DNA of 5,537 bases, taken from an uncultured Desulfobacterales bacterium. GTDB lineage: Bacteria; Desulfobacterota; Desulfobacteria; Desulfobacterales; UBA11574. The position numbers were made by a program, and so were the translations under genes. Shown here piece by piece: positions 1 to 4,682 of this stretch (the first letter of the stretch is position 1; the number at the start of each line of letters is the position of its first letter). The stretch spans positions 1 to 5,537 of the forward strand of contig CALANC010000263.1 in the NCBI GenBank assembly GCA_937925895.1, read 5' to 3'. The notes beneath the pieces are model-generated. The model ran no database searches. It saw nothing but the letters and a program-made list of their open reading frames with translations, and was not told where the DNA came from.

Positions 1-1
1 T

Positions 2-115
2 CCAGCGCATTGTTCTATACTTTTCAAAAGAAATGCAGAGGCCTATTTGGATGCGGAATGCCTGGCGATTCTGGGAATGCTGCTGTCTGTGTTTCTGAGA
101 AATCCTCATAAGTAA
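2..115 (+). CDS. possible 3' end of an upstream gene (partial, unidentified)
   Basis: The second forward frame is open from the window edge to a TAA at 113-115, giving a 37-residue tail. It contains a stretch that looks helical (NAEAYLDAECLAILGMLLSVF) and ends FLRNPHK. The stop lies 36 bases before a perfect hairpin, which fits the end of a transcription unit. The other two forward frames are also open for most of this short stretch: frame 1 stops at 109-111 and frame 3 stops near 96. The frame choice therefore rests on the plausible amphipathic/hydrophobic composition and is weak. No family is recognised. Confidence 0.3.
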   Translation, partial: PAHCSILFKRNAEAYLDAECLAILGMLLSVFLRNPHK

Positions 116-151
116 ACAACTGTCTTGAAAGATACAAAAGGTTATTGTAAC

Positions 152-184
152 CTAAAAACCTGTCCCTGAAGGACAGGTTTTTAG
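152..184 (+). terminator. perfect 14-bp hairpin, likely intrinsic (bidirectional) terminator
   Basis: CTAAAAACCTGTCC (152-165) and its exact reverse complement GGACAGGTTTTTAG (171-184) enclose a 5-base loop, CTGAA. The A tract on the left and T tract on the right make it usable as a rho-independent terminator in either direction. A small second stem, GGTTA/TAACC (140-144/148-152), abuts it. It probably ends the upstream transcript and isolates the gene starting at 216. Confidence 0.75.
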
Positions 185-215
185 CATGCTGAATAAAACC
201 AAATGAATATAGCAT

Positions 216-479
216 ATGGCTAATCTAAAAATCAGAATATTTAAAAGTGACAATCAAAAACCTGAAACGACAATTACAATTCCCCTTTTTATTATTCGCT
301 TCGCGAAAAAACTTATACCTAAAAATATATCGTCCTCCTTGCAGGAAAAGGGGATAGACCTGGATTTGATTGTTGAGTTATCACAAAATGAGCTGTCTCA
401 GAACGAAGAAATACGCGGTACGCTAGTGGAGATAGAAGAACATGAAAAGAACAAAAAAATTGTCATCGCCATTGAATAG
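216..479 (+). CDS. small hypothetical protein, 87 aa
   Basis: The family is not confidently recognised. The protein opens with an alternating beta-type stretch (KIRIFK at 5-10, TTITIPL at 18-24). A basic helix follows (about 25-36, RFAKKLIPK), then an acidic segment (GIDLDLIVEL, 46-55). It ends with another beta-like segment (GTLVEIEEH at 68-76, KKIVIAIE at 80-87). There is no signal peptide, membrane segment or cysteine, so a compact cytosolic domain is likely. The beta-helix-helix-beta pattern resembles small proteins I associate with Desulfobacterota genomes, but that is memory, not a search. Residues 54-58 and 59-63 are a tandem ELSQN duplication. The ATG at 216 has no clear Shine-Dalgarno, which lowers confidence in the exact start. 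It lies 31 bases after the hairpin at 152-184, and no partner gene is adjacent on the same strand. Confidence 0.75.
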   Translation: MANLKIRIFKSDNQKPETTITIPLFIIRFAKKLIPKNISSSLQEKGIDLDLIVELSQNELSQNEEIRGTLVEIEEHEKNKKIVIAIE

Positions 480-518
480 GAGAAAAGATTCGTAAAAACA
501 ACCGTATCCAATTAAAGT

Positions 519-534
519 TCGGTTTGTGAACCGA
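519..534. repeat. small hairpin downstream of the 216-479 gene
   Basis: TCGGTT (519-524) and AACCGA (529-534) pair perfectly around a TGTG loop. Outer GTT/AAC bases could extend the stem across a bulge. No T tract follows, so it is a weak terminator candidate for the preceding gene at best. Confidence 0.35.
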
Positions 535-581
535 GAACCCAGATATTATTAGCCAGGGATTTAGGCTTCGTTAGAAAATAA

Positions 582-605
582 ACCCTTGAACCCTTGACCC
601 CTTGA
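582..605. repeat. three tandem 8-bp repeats, (A/C)CCCTTGA
   Basis: ACCCTTGA occurs at 582-589 and 590-597, and CCCCTTGA at 598-605, in direct tandem. Only the first base of the third unit differs. The array sits at the left edge of the repeat-rich spacer before the response regulator. Short arrays of this kind often vary in copy number by slippage. Confidence 0.8.
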
Positions 606-607
606 CC

Positions 608-655
608 GGCCTGCTCCCCACAGGCCTCGCCTTTTAAGGCGGGATTGGGGGGAGC
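608..655. repeat. palindromic REP-like element with two competing stems
   Basis: GGCCTG (608-613) pairs with CAGGCC (621-626) around a 7-base loop. Alternatively, GCTCCCC (613-619) pairs with GGGGAGC (649-655), enclosing an inner stem CGCCTT/AAGGCG (628-633/636-641). The two folds share base 613, and the second places the first's loop in a stem, so they exclude each other. The G/C-rich arms around an AT centre are typical of dispersed palindromic intergenic repeats. Confidence 0.6.
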
Positions 656-679
656 TATTAAAAATGGATTCCTTACCGG

Positions 680-708
680 GAAGTCCACCCTTTAGGGTCG
701 GGAACTTC
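680..708 (-). repeat. REP-like hairpin, copy 1
   Basis: Outer arms GAAGT (680-684) and ACTTC (704-708) and inner arms ACCC (687-690) and GGGT (695-698) pair around a TTTA loop. CC (685-686) faces GG (701-702), with small bulges. Read on the minus strand it starts GAAGTTCCCGACCCT, close to the hairpin at 3248-3277, which starts GAAGCTCCCCGCCCT. It is therefore treated as an inverted second copy of one repeat family. Confidence 0.6.
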
Positions 709-722
709 AATCCTTGGACCCT

Positions 723-745
723 CTTCTCCAACTAAATTGGAGAAG
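723..745. promoter_or_regulatory. 9-bp hairpin in the leader of the response regulator
   Basis: CTTCTCCAA (723-731) and TTGGAGAAG (737-745) are exact complements around the loop CTAAA. On the plus strand the right arm contains the purine-rich GGAGAAG followed by an A tract, 21 bases before the ATG at 767. No T tract follows, so this is not a terminator for rightward transcription. It could influence ribosome access or mRNA stability, but GGAG is too far from the ATG to be its usual Shine-Dalgarno. Confidence 0.45.
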
Positions 746-766
746 AAAAAAAACTGGATTGCAAAC

Positions 767-1186
767 ATGAAAAGAAAGAAGATTCTGATCGTAGATGATG
801 ACCCGGATATAAGAATATTTGTCTCAACGGTTGTGGAAACAATGCATTTTGAGCCTATTGCAGTCGAAGATGGCATTGAGGCATTGAAAATGGCCAGGTC
901 ATTGCCTCCGGAGTTGGTTATATTGGATGTAATGATGCCCAAAATTGAAGATGGCATTTTAACTTATAAGCAGTTTAAGACAGACGAAAAACTTTCCTCT
1001 GTACCAATAATCATGCTTTCAGCCATTGCCAAAAAAACCTTCTTACATTCTATAAGGACATTAAATCCCCAAAAAGGCGAGGATATCCCTGAACCGGAAG
1101 CATACATAGAAAAACCACCAGACGCGGACGAACTGACCAGAGTAATAGAGATTGTTCTGACAGGGGATAGGACAAACCTTTTCTAA
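767..1186 (+). CDS. single-domain response regulator (CheY-like receiver), 139 aa
   Basis: A stand-alone phosphoacceptor domain that would take a phosphoryl group from a histidine kinase and signal by protein-protein contact; there is no DNA-binding or output domain. The acidic pocket is D10-D11-D12 (ILIVDDD). The phosphoacceptor is D54 in VILDVMMP, the switch Ser is S85 (IIMLSA), and the conserved Lys is K116 in YIEKPPD. The S85-to-K116 interval is 31 residues, against 22 for T87-K109 of E. coli CheY. The extra length is a charged, proline-rich loop before beta-5 (around LNPQKGEDIPEPEAY). The ATG at 767 is preferred because it places KKILIVDDD at the standard distance from the N terminus. 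An in-frame TTG at 737 would add ten residues but overlaps the hairpin. The Shine-Dalgarno is weak (GGA at 756-758). No kinase gene is nearby, so its partner is unknown. Confidence 0.9.
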   Translation: MKRKKILIVDDDPDIRIFVSTVVETMHFEPIAVEDGIEALKMARSLPPELVILDVMMPKIEDGILTYKQFKTDEKLSSVPIIMLSAIAKKTFLHSIRTLNPQKGEDIPEPEAYIEKPPDADELTRVIEIVLTGDRTNLF

Positions 1187-2154
1187 GCGGCATTCAGCAT
1201 ATTTGATATCATGACATATTCAAAATCGGTGCCGTCATAATCATATGTTGCTTCTTCTCCGATCATTGGAATTAATTTAAGTCTGCCGTCGAAAAATTCA
1301 GATGTAATGTTTTCGACTTCTCTTATACTTAAATTTTTTCTTAAAAAATATTTTGAGTACACATTGGGATATCCTAAGTTCCGGGTTATGCGGAATAATT
1401 TTAACTGTACACTTGGATTTAGGCATTTGCGGAGACTATATGCCGTGTTAACCGTATTTAAATTAAAAAAATATGGGTTCGCGTACATCAGGGAGGAGAG
1501 CCTAAATCCTTGTCTGCCGTAATTGTCTTTTTTATTAGAAAGCTGATGCTGCGTATCATTCAGTAGCCAAAGAGGTTTTCTGCCAAGTTTATCTTCATTC
1601 TCATTAATAATTACTATGGGGAATATTATTGCGGCCTGCTCTTGATATTTCTTAACTTTATTCAGGAAATGCTCAATATATTCCTTTGTTGTCAAGGGTG
1701 AATCCGATGCAACGAATAACGCATGTTTCCTTTCCTGAGAAGCCGCGCTGCGTGCATATCCTTTAATCAAATTTCCTGCTATTGACGTTTGCTTGACCTT
1801 CTTTTTTAGGATATTGAAACGCTTAATTACTTTGGCAGGGATTTTTGAATTTTGGTTCAAAATATAGCACGGCTTTTCGAATTCCTTTATCAAATTACCC
1901 AGACGCTGTTCCAGAAGCATTTGATGGCCGACAATAATTATTTCATCGATTAAATCAATCGAAAAAAGGTTCTCCAGCGTGTATTGCATCAAAGGCTTGC
2001 TTTCTTCTTTGCCGTCCCTAACCGTTTTAAATTCCCTCAAGGGCTTGTAGCCCGTTTCAATAAACCTTTCGCCGTAATTATCTGCAACAATTCTGCTGTA
2101 CCTTTTTACTTCTCGTTTATTGTTGTATCCTGCCATTAATATTGCGCTAACCAT
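1183..2154 (-). CDS. diverged nucleotidyltransferase-like (GT-A fold) protein, 323 aa
   Basis: The layout is that of an NTP-transferase of the MobA/GlmU-type GT-A fold, which would join a nucleotide to a sugar phosphate or similar acceptor. The N-terminal strand VSAILMAG (2-9) matches the usual xxILAAG. KPLMQYTLENL (53-63) matches the K-P-L/M-x-x-x-L lysine motif, followed by a strand with EIIIVGH (71-77). ALFVASDSP (145-153) carries the metal-binding-type Asp at D151. DYDGTDFEYVM (305-315) resembles the late D-x-D-x-x-D/E motif. The usual glycine/serine-rich G-x-G-S/T-R loop after strand 1 is replaced by GYNNKREVKRYSR and a longer insert. The substrate is therefore unclear, and the protein may be a divergent or inactive member. 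No signal peptide or membrane segment is seen. The start codon follows a weak GAGTG-type site. Its stop overlaps the end of the response regulator by four bases. Confidence 0.7.
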   Translation of the reverse strand: MVSAILMAGYNNKREVKRYSRIVADNYGERFIETGYKPLREFKTVRDGKEESKPLMQYTLENLFSIDLIDEIIIVGHQMLLEQRLGNLIKEFEKPCYILNQNSKIPAKVIKRFNILKKKVKQTSIAGNLIKGYARSAASQERKHALFVASDSPLTTKEYIEHFLNKVKKYQEQAAIIFPIVIINENEDKLGRKPLWLLNDTQHQLSNKKDNYGRQGFRLSSLMYANPYFFNLNTVNTAYSLRKCLNPSVQLKLFRITRNLGYPNVYSKYFLRKNLSIREVENITSEFFDGRLKLIPMIGEEATYDYDGTDFEYVMISNMLNAA

Positions 2155-2473
2155 GTCATCACTCTACGAAATAACATATCATTTTATTTATTAATTCAGC
2201 CCGATTCAGGTAATATTTTTCCCGACATCGTTATTTTCATTTTTATCGCAAAAATGTGCAAAAAGCAAGTTTTGGGTTTAAAATCCTGATTCTATTTTAC
2301 GTGACATTTGAAAAACCTTCAATTTTGTTCAAGGTCAAAGAAGGTGATAATTTTAACCACCCCCGTACGATCTGGCGGACCTACGGGGCAGGCAGACATA
2401 CATTGAGTATTCCGCGGATTAAAATTTGAGCCTGATGCAGAAATTGAACAAAAGAGGATGTTTTTTGTTTGCC
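2155..2473. other. spacer between the nucleotidyltransferase-like gene and the HU terminator
   Basis: No credible coding frame is seen on either strand. The stretch is AT-rich and should hold the promoter of the minus-strand gene ending at 1183, but no convincing -35/-10 pair stands out. The only clear structure is the nested inverted repeat at 2323-2453. Confidence 0.5.
2323..2453. repeat. nested imperfect inverted repeat, about 131 bp
   Basis: TTTTGTTCAA (2323-2332) is mirrored exactly by TTGAACAAAA (2444-2453). Inside, AATTTTAA (2349-2356) is mirrored by TTAAAATT (2419-2426), with nearly equal gaps of 16 and 17 bases to the outer arms. Further in, CCCCGTA (2361-2367) is mirrored by TACGGGG (2382-2388). 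No gene is seen inside. It could be a worn miniature mobile element or a structured RNA segment; the sequence alone does not decide. Confidence 0.5.
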
Positions 2474-2517
2474 AAAAAAAAGCGGTTCATTTCATTAGTA
2501 AGATGAATAAACCGCTT
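2474..2517 (-). terminator. intrinsic terminator of the HU gene
   Basis: On the minus strand AAGCGGTT (2517-2510) pairs with AACCGCTT (2487-2480) across an AT-rich loop that can pair further. It runs straight into a tract of eight T (A on the plus strand, 2474-2481). It begins 14 bases after the HU stop codon and should separate HU from the nucleotidyltransferase-like gene downstream. Confidence 0.85.
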
Positions 2518-2531
2518 CGAAAAGGTTTGGT

Positions 2532-2804
2532 TTAAACGGCGTCTTTGAGTTTCTTGCCTGCTTTGAATGTTACGGCATTCCTTGCCTTGATTTTTAGTGG
2601 CTCACCGGTTTGAGGATTGCGCCCTTTTCGAGCTTTGCGGCGTACTTTTGCAAAAGTGCCGAATCCCACTAATGTGACTTTACCGTCTTTTTTCTTCAGT
2701 GCTTTGGTAACATTAGCCATAAAAGATTCCAAAGCAGCTCCAGCCGCAGCTTTGGAAATTTTTGCATCCTTTGCCATGTTCTCAACTAATTCTGCTTTGG
2801 TCAT
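2532..2804 (-). CDS. hup: HU-family DNA-binding protein, 90 aa
   Basis: A nucleoid-associated protein that binds and bends DNA as a dimer without strong sequence preference. It begins MTKAELVENMA and has the two-helix dimerisation segment (about 3-38, with an alanine-rich KAAAGAALE turn). The core follows (GKVTLVGFGTF, 41-51). The flexible DNA-clasping arm is RRKARKGRNPQTGEP (55-69), whose P64 is the conserved intercalating proline. The C-terminal strand and helix end KAGKKLKDAV. Ninety residues is the usual family length. The ATG at 2804-2802 is chosen over one ten codons upstream because AAGGGAGG lies 6 bases before it. It has its own promoter and terminator, so it is a single-gene unit. 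No residue distinguishes HU-alpha/beta type, and IHF is unlikely from the simple HU-like sequence. Confidence 0.96.
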   Translation of the reverse strand: MTKAELVENMAKDAKISKAAAGAALESFMANVTKALKKKDGKVTLVGFGTFAKVRRKARKGRNPQTGEPLKIKARNAVTFKAGKKLKDAV

Positions 2805-2810
2805 CTGTTT

Positions 2811-2818
2811 CCTCCCTT
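2811..2818 (-). promoter_or_regulatory. ribosome binding site that fixes the HU start
   Basis: AAGGGAGG on the minus strand is six bases before the ATG at 2804. It lies inside the longer upstream reading frame, which argues that the ten-codon extension is not translated. Confidence 0.85.
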
Positions 2819-2854
2819 GATTGTTTTGAATCAATATGAAAATGTCCTTGTTTC

Positions 2855-2888
2855 TTAACTAGTTAACGCAACAACATCAAAAAGTCAA
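2855..2888 (-). promoter_or_regulatory. candidate HU promoter with overlapping palindrome
   Basis: On the minus strand TTGACT (2888-2883) is a good -35, followed after 16 bases by TTAACT (2866-2861) as a modest -10. The -10 lies inside a perfect 12-bp palindrome, TTAACTAGTTAA (2855-2866), which could be an operator. A second AACTAG occurs exactly 30 bases away (2857-2862 and 2887-2892). Confidence 0.5.
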
Positions 2889-3057
2889 CTAGAAAAAGCC
2901 TACTAATTAAGGGTTTATGAGAATATATCCCTGATAACAGACTATCCTCATAGCATTGATGTTCAAGTTAAAAGTCAGATAATCGTCCTTACACAAGTGC
3001 TCTCAAAACCTAGGTTGGTCTTATTTTTTGGCTCAATTTCTGACAAATCACCCCTTT

Positions 3058-3099
3058 TTGACATAAGTCAAGGTAAAGCCCCTGAGATTAATGTAAAAA
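3058..3099 (+). promoter_or_regulatory. perfect FNR/CRP-family-type box with class II-like promoter spacing
   Basis: TTGAC-ATAA-GTCAA (3058-3071) is a perfect inverted repeat with the TTGA-N6-TCAA core used by FNR, Dnr and HcpR-type regulators. TAAAAA (3094-3099) matches the sigma-70 -10 at four of six positions. If it is the -10, transcription would start near 3106 and the box would be centred at -41.5, the classic class II activator position. The next gene downstream is the thiamine-binding protein at 3350, leaving a leader of about 244 bases. Confidence 0.55.
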
Positions 3100-3174
3100 A
3101 TCCCTAACGCTAACGGCAATACAGCGATTTCTTTTTTAAGATATAAGTAATCAGCATGAATTAACGTTGGGTTG

Positions 3175-3202
3175 TTGTTGTCATCGTATCCGGAATTATT
3201 AT
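3175..3202 (+). promoter_or_regulatory. candidate sigma-70 promoter before the thiamine-binding protein gene
   Basis: TTGTTG (3175-3180) and TATTAT (3197-3202) are separated by 16 bases. The -10 matches five of six consensus bases and the -35 only three. It is closer to the gene than the FNR-type box and could serve it independently. Confidence 0.35.
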
Positions 3203-3247
3203 ATATGTTATTGATCTTCCGGGCTGGTACCGGAGATTAGATGACGT

Positions 3248-3277
3248 GAAGCTCCCCGCCCTGAAGGTCGGGGGTTC
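3248..3277 (+). repeat. REP-like hairpin, copy 2
   Basis: GAA/TTC outer bases and CCCCG (3254-3258)/CGGGG (3269-3273), then CC/GG after one mismatch, enclose a TGAA loop. The pattern GAAGCTCCCCGCCCTGAAGG is a hairpin type I associate with dispersed REP elements and IS200/IS605-type ends. No Y1 transposase or TnpB gene is in the window. Confidence 0.65.
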
Positions 3278-3349
3278 TGCCTATCGGCTGTGCGTCGCGC
3301 CCGGGTAAGGGATTTGATCAATGCGTAGCAAAGTTTTCAGGAGGATTCC

Positions 3350-3658
3350 ATGAGCGTACTTATCGATTTTTCCATCTTTCCGGTTGGCAAGGGCGAAAGT
3401 GTGAGTTCATATATATCCAGCGCTGTTACAATGGTTAAAAACAGCAAGCTGCCTTATCAGCTCGGACCCATGGGTACGACGGTAGAAGGAGAATGGGACG
3501 ACCTTGTGGCGATGGTTACAAGCTGCTTTAACGAGATGAAAAAAGATTGCGGAAGGATATACATGAGCATCAAAGTCGATTACAGGGAGGGCGTTTCCAG
3601 CCGCATCGAAAGCAAGGTAAAATCAGTTGAAAAAAAACAAGCGTTTCAGTCAAAATAA
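3350..3658 (+). CDS. MTH1187-family thiamine-binding protein, 102 aa
   Basis: It resembles the MTH1187/YqgV family (Thiamine_BP, formerly DUF77), small cytosolic ferredoxin-like-fold proteins that bind thiamine or a related ligand; the exact cellular role is not settled. The family pattern is visible: an N-terminal strand SVLIDFSIFPVGKGESVSSY (2-21), a helix (SSAVTMVKNSK), then YQLGPMGTTVEGEWDDL with the characteristic G-P-M-G-T-x-x-E-G core. A second helix (about 52-66) and the strand GRIYMSIKVDYREG follow. The length of 102 residues is normal. The start is fixed by AGGAGG (3339-3344) five bases before the ATG. Composition is near 48% GC in one hand-counted 60-base stretch, well above the next gene. 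That gene begins 20 bases after this stop, so co-transcription is possible, but the different composition argues against an old operon. Confidence 0.9.
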   Translation: MSVLIDFSIFPVGKGESVSSYISSAVTMVKNSKLPYQLGPMGTTVEGEWDDLVAMVTSCFNEMKKDCGRIYMSIKVDYREGVSSRIESKVKSVEKKQAFQSK

Positions 3659-3678
3659 GGCATTTATTTTCTTAAGAT

Positions 3679-4572
3679 ATGAGAACAAGTTATTTAGTAG
3701 CTAATACCAGTGATTTTCATCTAGAGCACTCCGCAAAAGTTGTCTTAGACTATGTAATGGCTGAATTTCCTCATGCTGATGAATTTGCACTTATCGGTGA
3801 TAGAAGCGTCGATCCTGATTTTTCTGAAACAGATGGTAGAAATCTACTTAGAGATGCCAAAATCGAAGCAAAAAAACAAGGTGGCAATCATGTTGAGGCT
3901 GAAAATGAAGTTTGGGTTGGTGAATATCAAGGTGCATTGGTTAGACAATGGTTAGGAATACTTGAACCAACGCAAAAAATGCATGAATTGGTTGAAGGTT
4001 ATGTGAGAAACGCAGAAATTCCTCAAATGTTAGATTTAGGAGGAAATGATTGGGATAAACAAAAAAGAGTTTTAAAAGCATACGAATTTTCTAAAGTTGA
4101 AGGAAAAACATTATTTGATATATTGAATACTTCTTATGCTTTTCGCAAATTGCCAGGAATCGAATTCAAAGTTATTGGTAAAACGTTAGAAATTAATATA
4201 CCTTATATAGAAGAAAAAACAGATGAAGAATTAGAAACTTATCAATCAAGAATTGTAACCATTTTAGAAACACATGGCAGAGAAGTATCTCAAATAGTAT
4301 TTAGAAGCCATTCAAATTCTGATCCAAAATTAAGAGAAGAAAAAAGAAATGAGTGGTATATTCCCATTTTTGATTATGCAAGATACATTAATCCTGATTC
4401 CAGGGTTCTTCATATCTTTGGCCATTGCCATAAGATACCACAACCTTATGATTTTAATGGTATTCTCCTCGTTCCAGTAGGTTATGGAAAAAAAGAATCA
4501 CTACAAAGAGTGTTTGTTCAGGATTACTTCAATCCTGGGAATGATATAATACAAGATTTGGAATTAAAATAA
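3679..4572 (+). CDS. divergent calcineurin-like metallophosphoesterase, 297 aa
   Basis: Probably a two-metal phosphoesterase acting on an unknown phosphoester, possibly a nucleotide or nucleic acid. The family motifs appear in order: D-x-H in TSDFHLEH (D12, H14); G-D in ALIGDRS (G40, D41); a GNH-like motif as LGGNDWD (N123, with D124 where His is usual); an isolated His in FRSHSN (H211); and G-H-x-H in IFGHCHK (248-251). The spacing suits the fold, with an insert of about 80 residues between motifs 2 and 3. The missing motif-3 His may alter or reduce catalysis. No signal peptide or membrane segment is seen, so it is cytosolic. Two hand-counted 60-base stretches are about 27-30% GC, with AT-ending codons throughout, unlike both neighbours. 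Together with the REP-like hairpin just beyond it, this suggests acquired DNA. The Shine-Dalgarno is poor. The family call is an inference from motifs. Confidence 0.65.
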   Translation: MRTSYLVANTSDFHLEHSAKVVLDYVMAEFPHADEFALIGDRSVDPDFSETDGRNLLRDAKIEAKKQGGNHVEAENEVWVGEYQGALVRQWLGILEPTQKMHELVEGYVRNAEIPQMLDLGGNDWDKQKRVLKAYEFSKVEGKTLFDILNTSYAFRKLPGIEFKVIGKTLEINIPYIEEKTDEELETYQSRIVTILETHGREVSQIVFRSHSNSDPKLREEKRNEWYIPIFDYARYINPDSRVLHIFGHCHKIPQPYDFNGILLVPVGYGKKESLQRVFVQDYFNPGNDIIQDLELK

Positions 4573-4653
4573 TTGACATTTTACTTTAAACTTCCACCCC
4601 TTTTTCTCTTTTCCAAATCTTTCTATTGATTGAATTTAAAATTGCTGTTATGC

Positions 4654-4682
4654 AATCTGACCCTGCGAAGTGGGGTCAGATT
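4654..4682. repeat. REP-like hairpin with GGGTCAGATT arms
   Basis: AATCTGACCC (4654-4663) and GGGTCAGATT (4673-4682) are exact complements around a 9-base loop. This GGGTCAGA-type palindrome is a pattern I associate with REP elements mobilised by REP-associated tyrosine transposases. It lies 82 bases after the metallophosphoesterase stop and may also slow transcription, although the T tract is short. Confidence 0.65.

Larger units (their letters stand above)
2889..3349. other. long spacer upstream of the thiamine-binding protein gene
   Basis: No credible coding frame is seen on either strand in this stretch of about 460 bases. It holds the FNR-type palindrome at 3058-3071, an AT-rich promoter candidate near 3175-3202, a stem at 3214-3236 (TCCGG/CCGGA core) and the REP-like hairpin at 3248-3277. 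The part from 2893 to about 3050 shows nothing I can name. Confidence 0.5.

Noticed and set aside
24..215. 63-residue minus-strand reading frame
   Set aside because: It reads through the perfect terminator-like hairpin at 152-184 and shows no family features.
673..957. 94-residue minus-strand reading frame
   Set aside because: It is antisense to the response regulator and the hairpins before it, with low-complexity serine/phenylalanine runs.
3041..3050. TGA-CAAA-TCA just upstream of the FNR-type box, as a second regulator site
   Set aside because: The half sites are four bases apart instead of the six required by the TGA-N6-TCA core.
3082..3126. CTGAGA followed about 42 bases later by an AGCG, reminiscent of a TPP riboswitch upstream of a thiamine-binding gene
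   Set aside because: The second conserved block (CCTGATCTGG-type) and the CTGG/CCAG stem are absent, and there is no G-rich 5' partner for a P2 stem. A covariance search with the TPP model (RF00059) would settle it; a significant hit would overturn this rejection.
4573..4601. TTGACA right after the metallophosphoesterase stop as a promoter -35
   Set aside because: No -10-like hexamer lies 16-18 bases downstream; the region there is C-rich.
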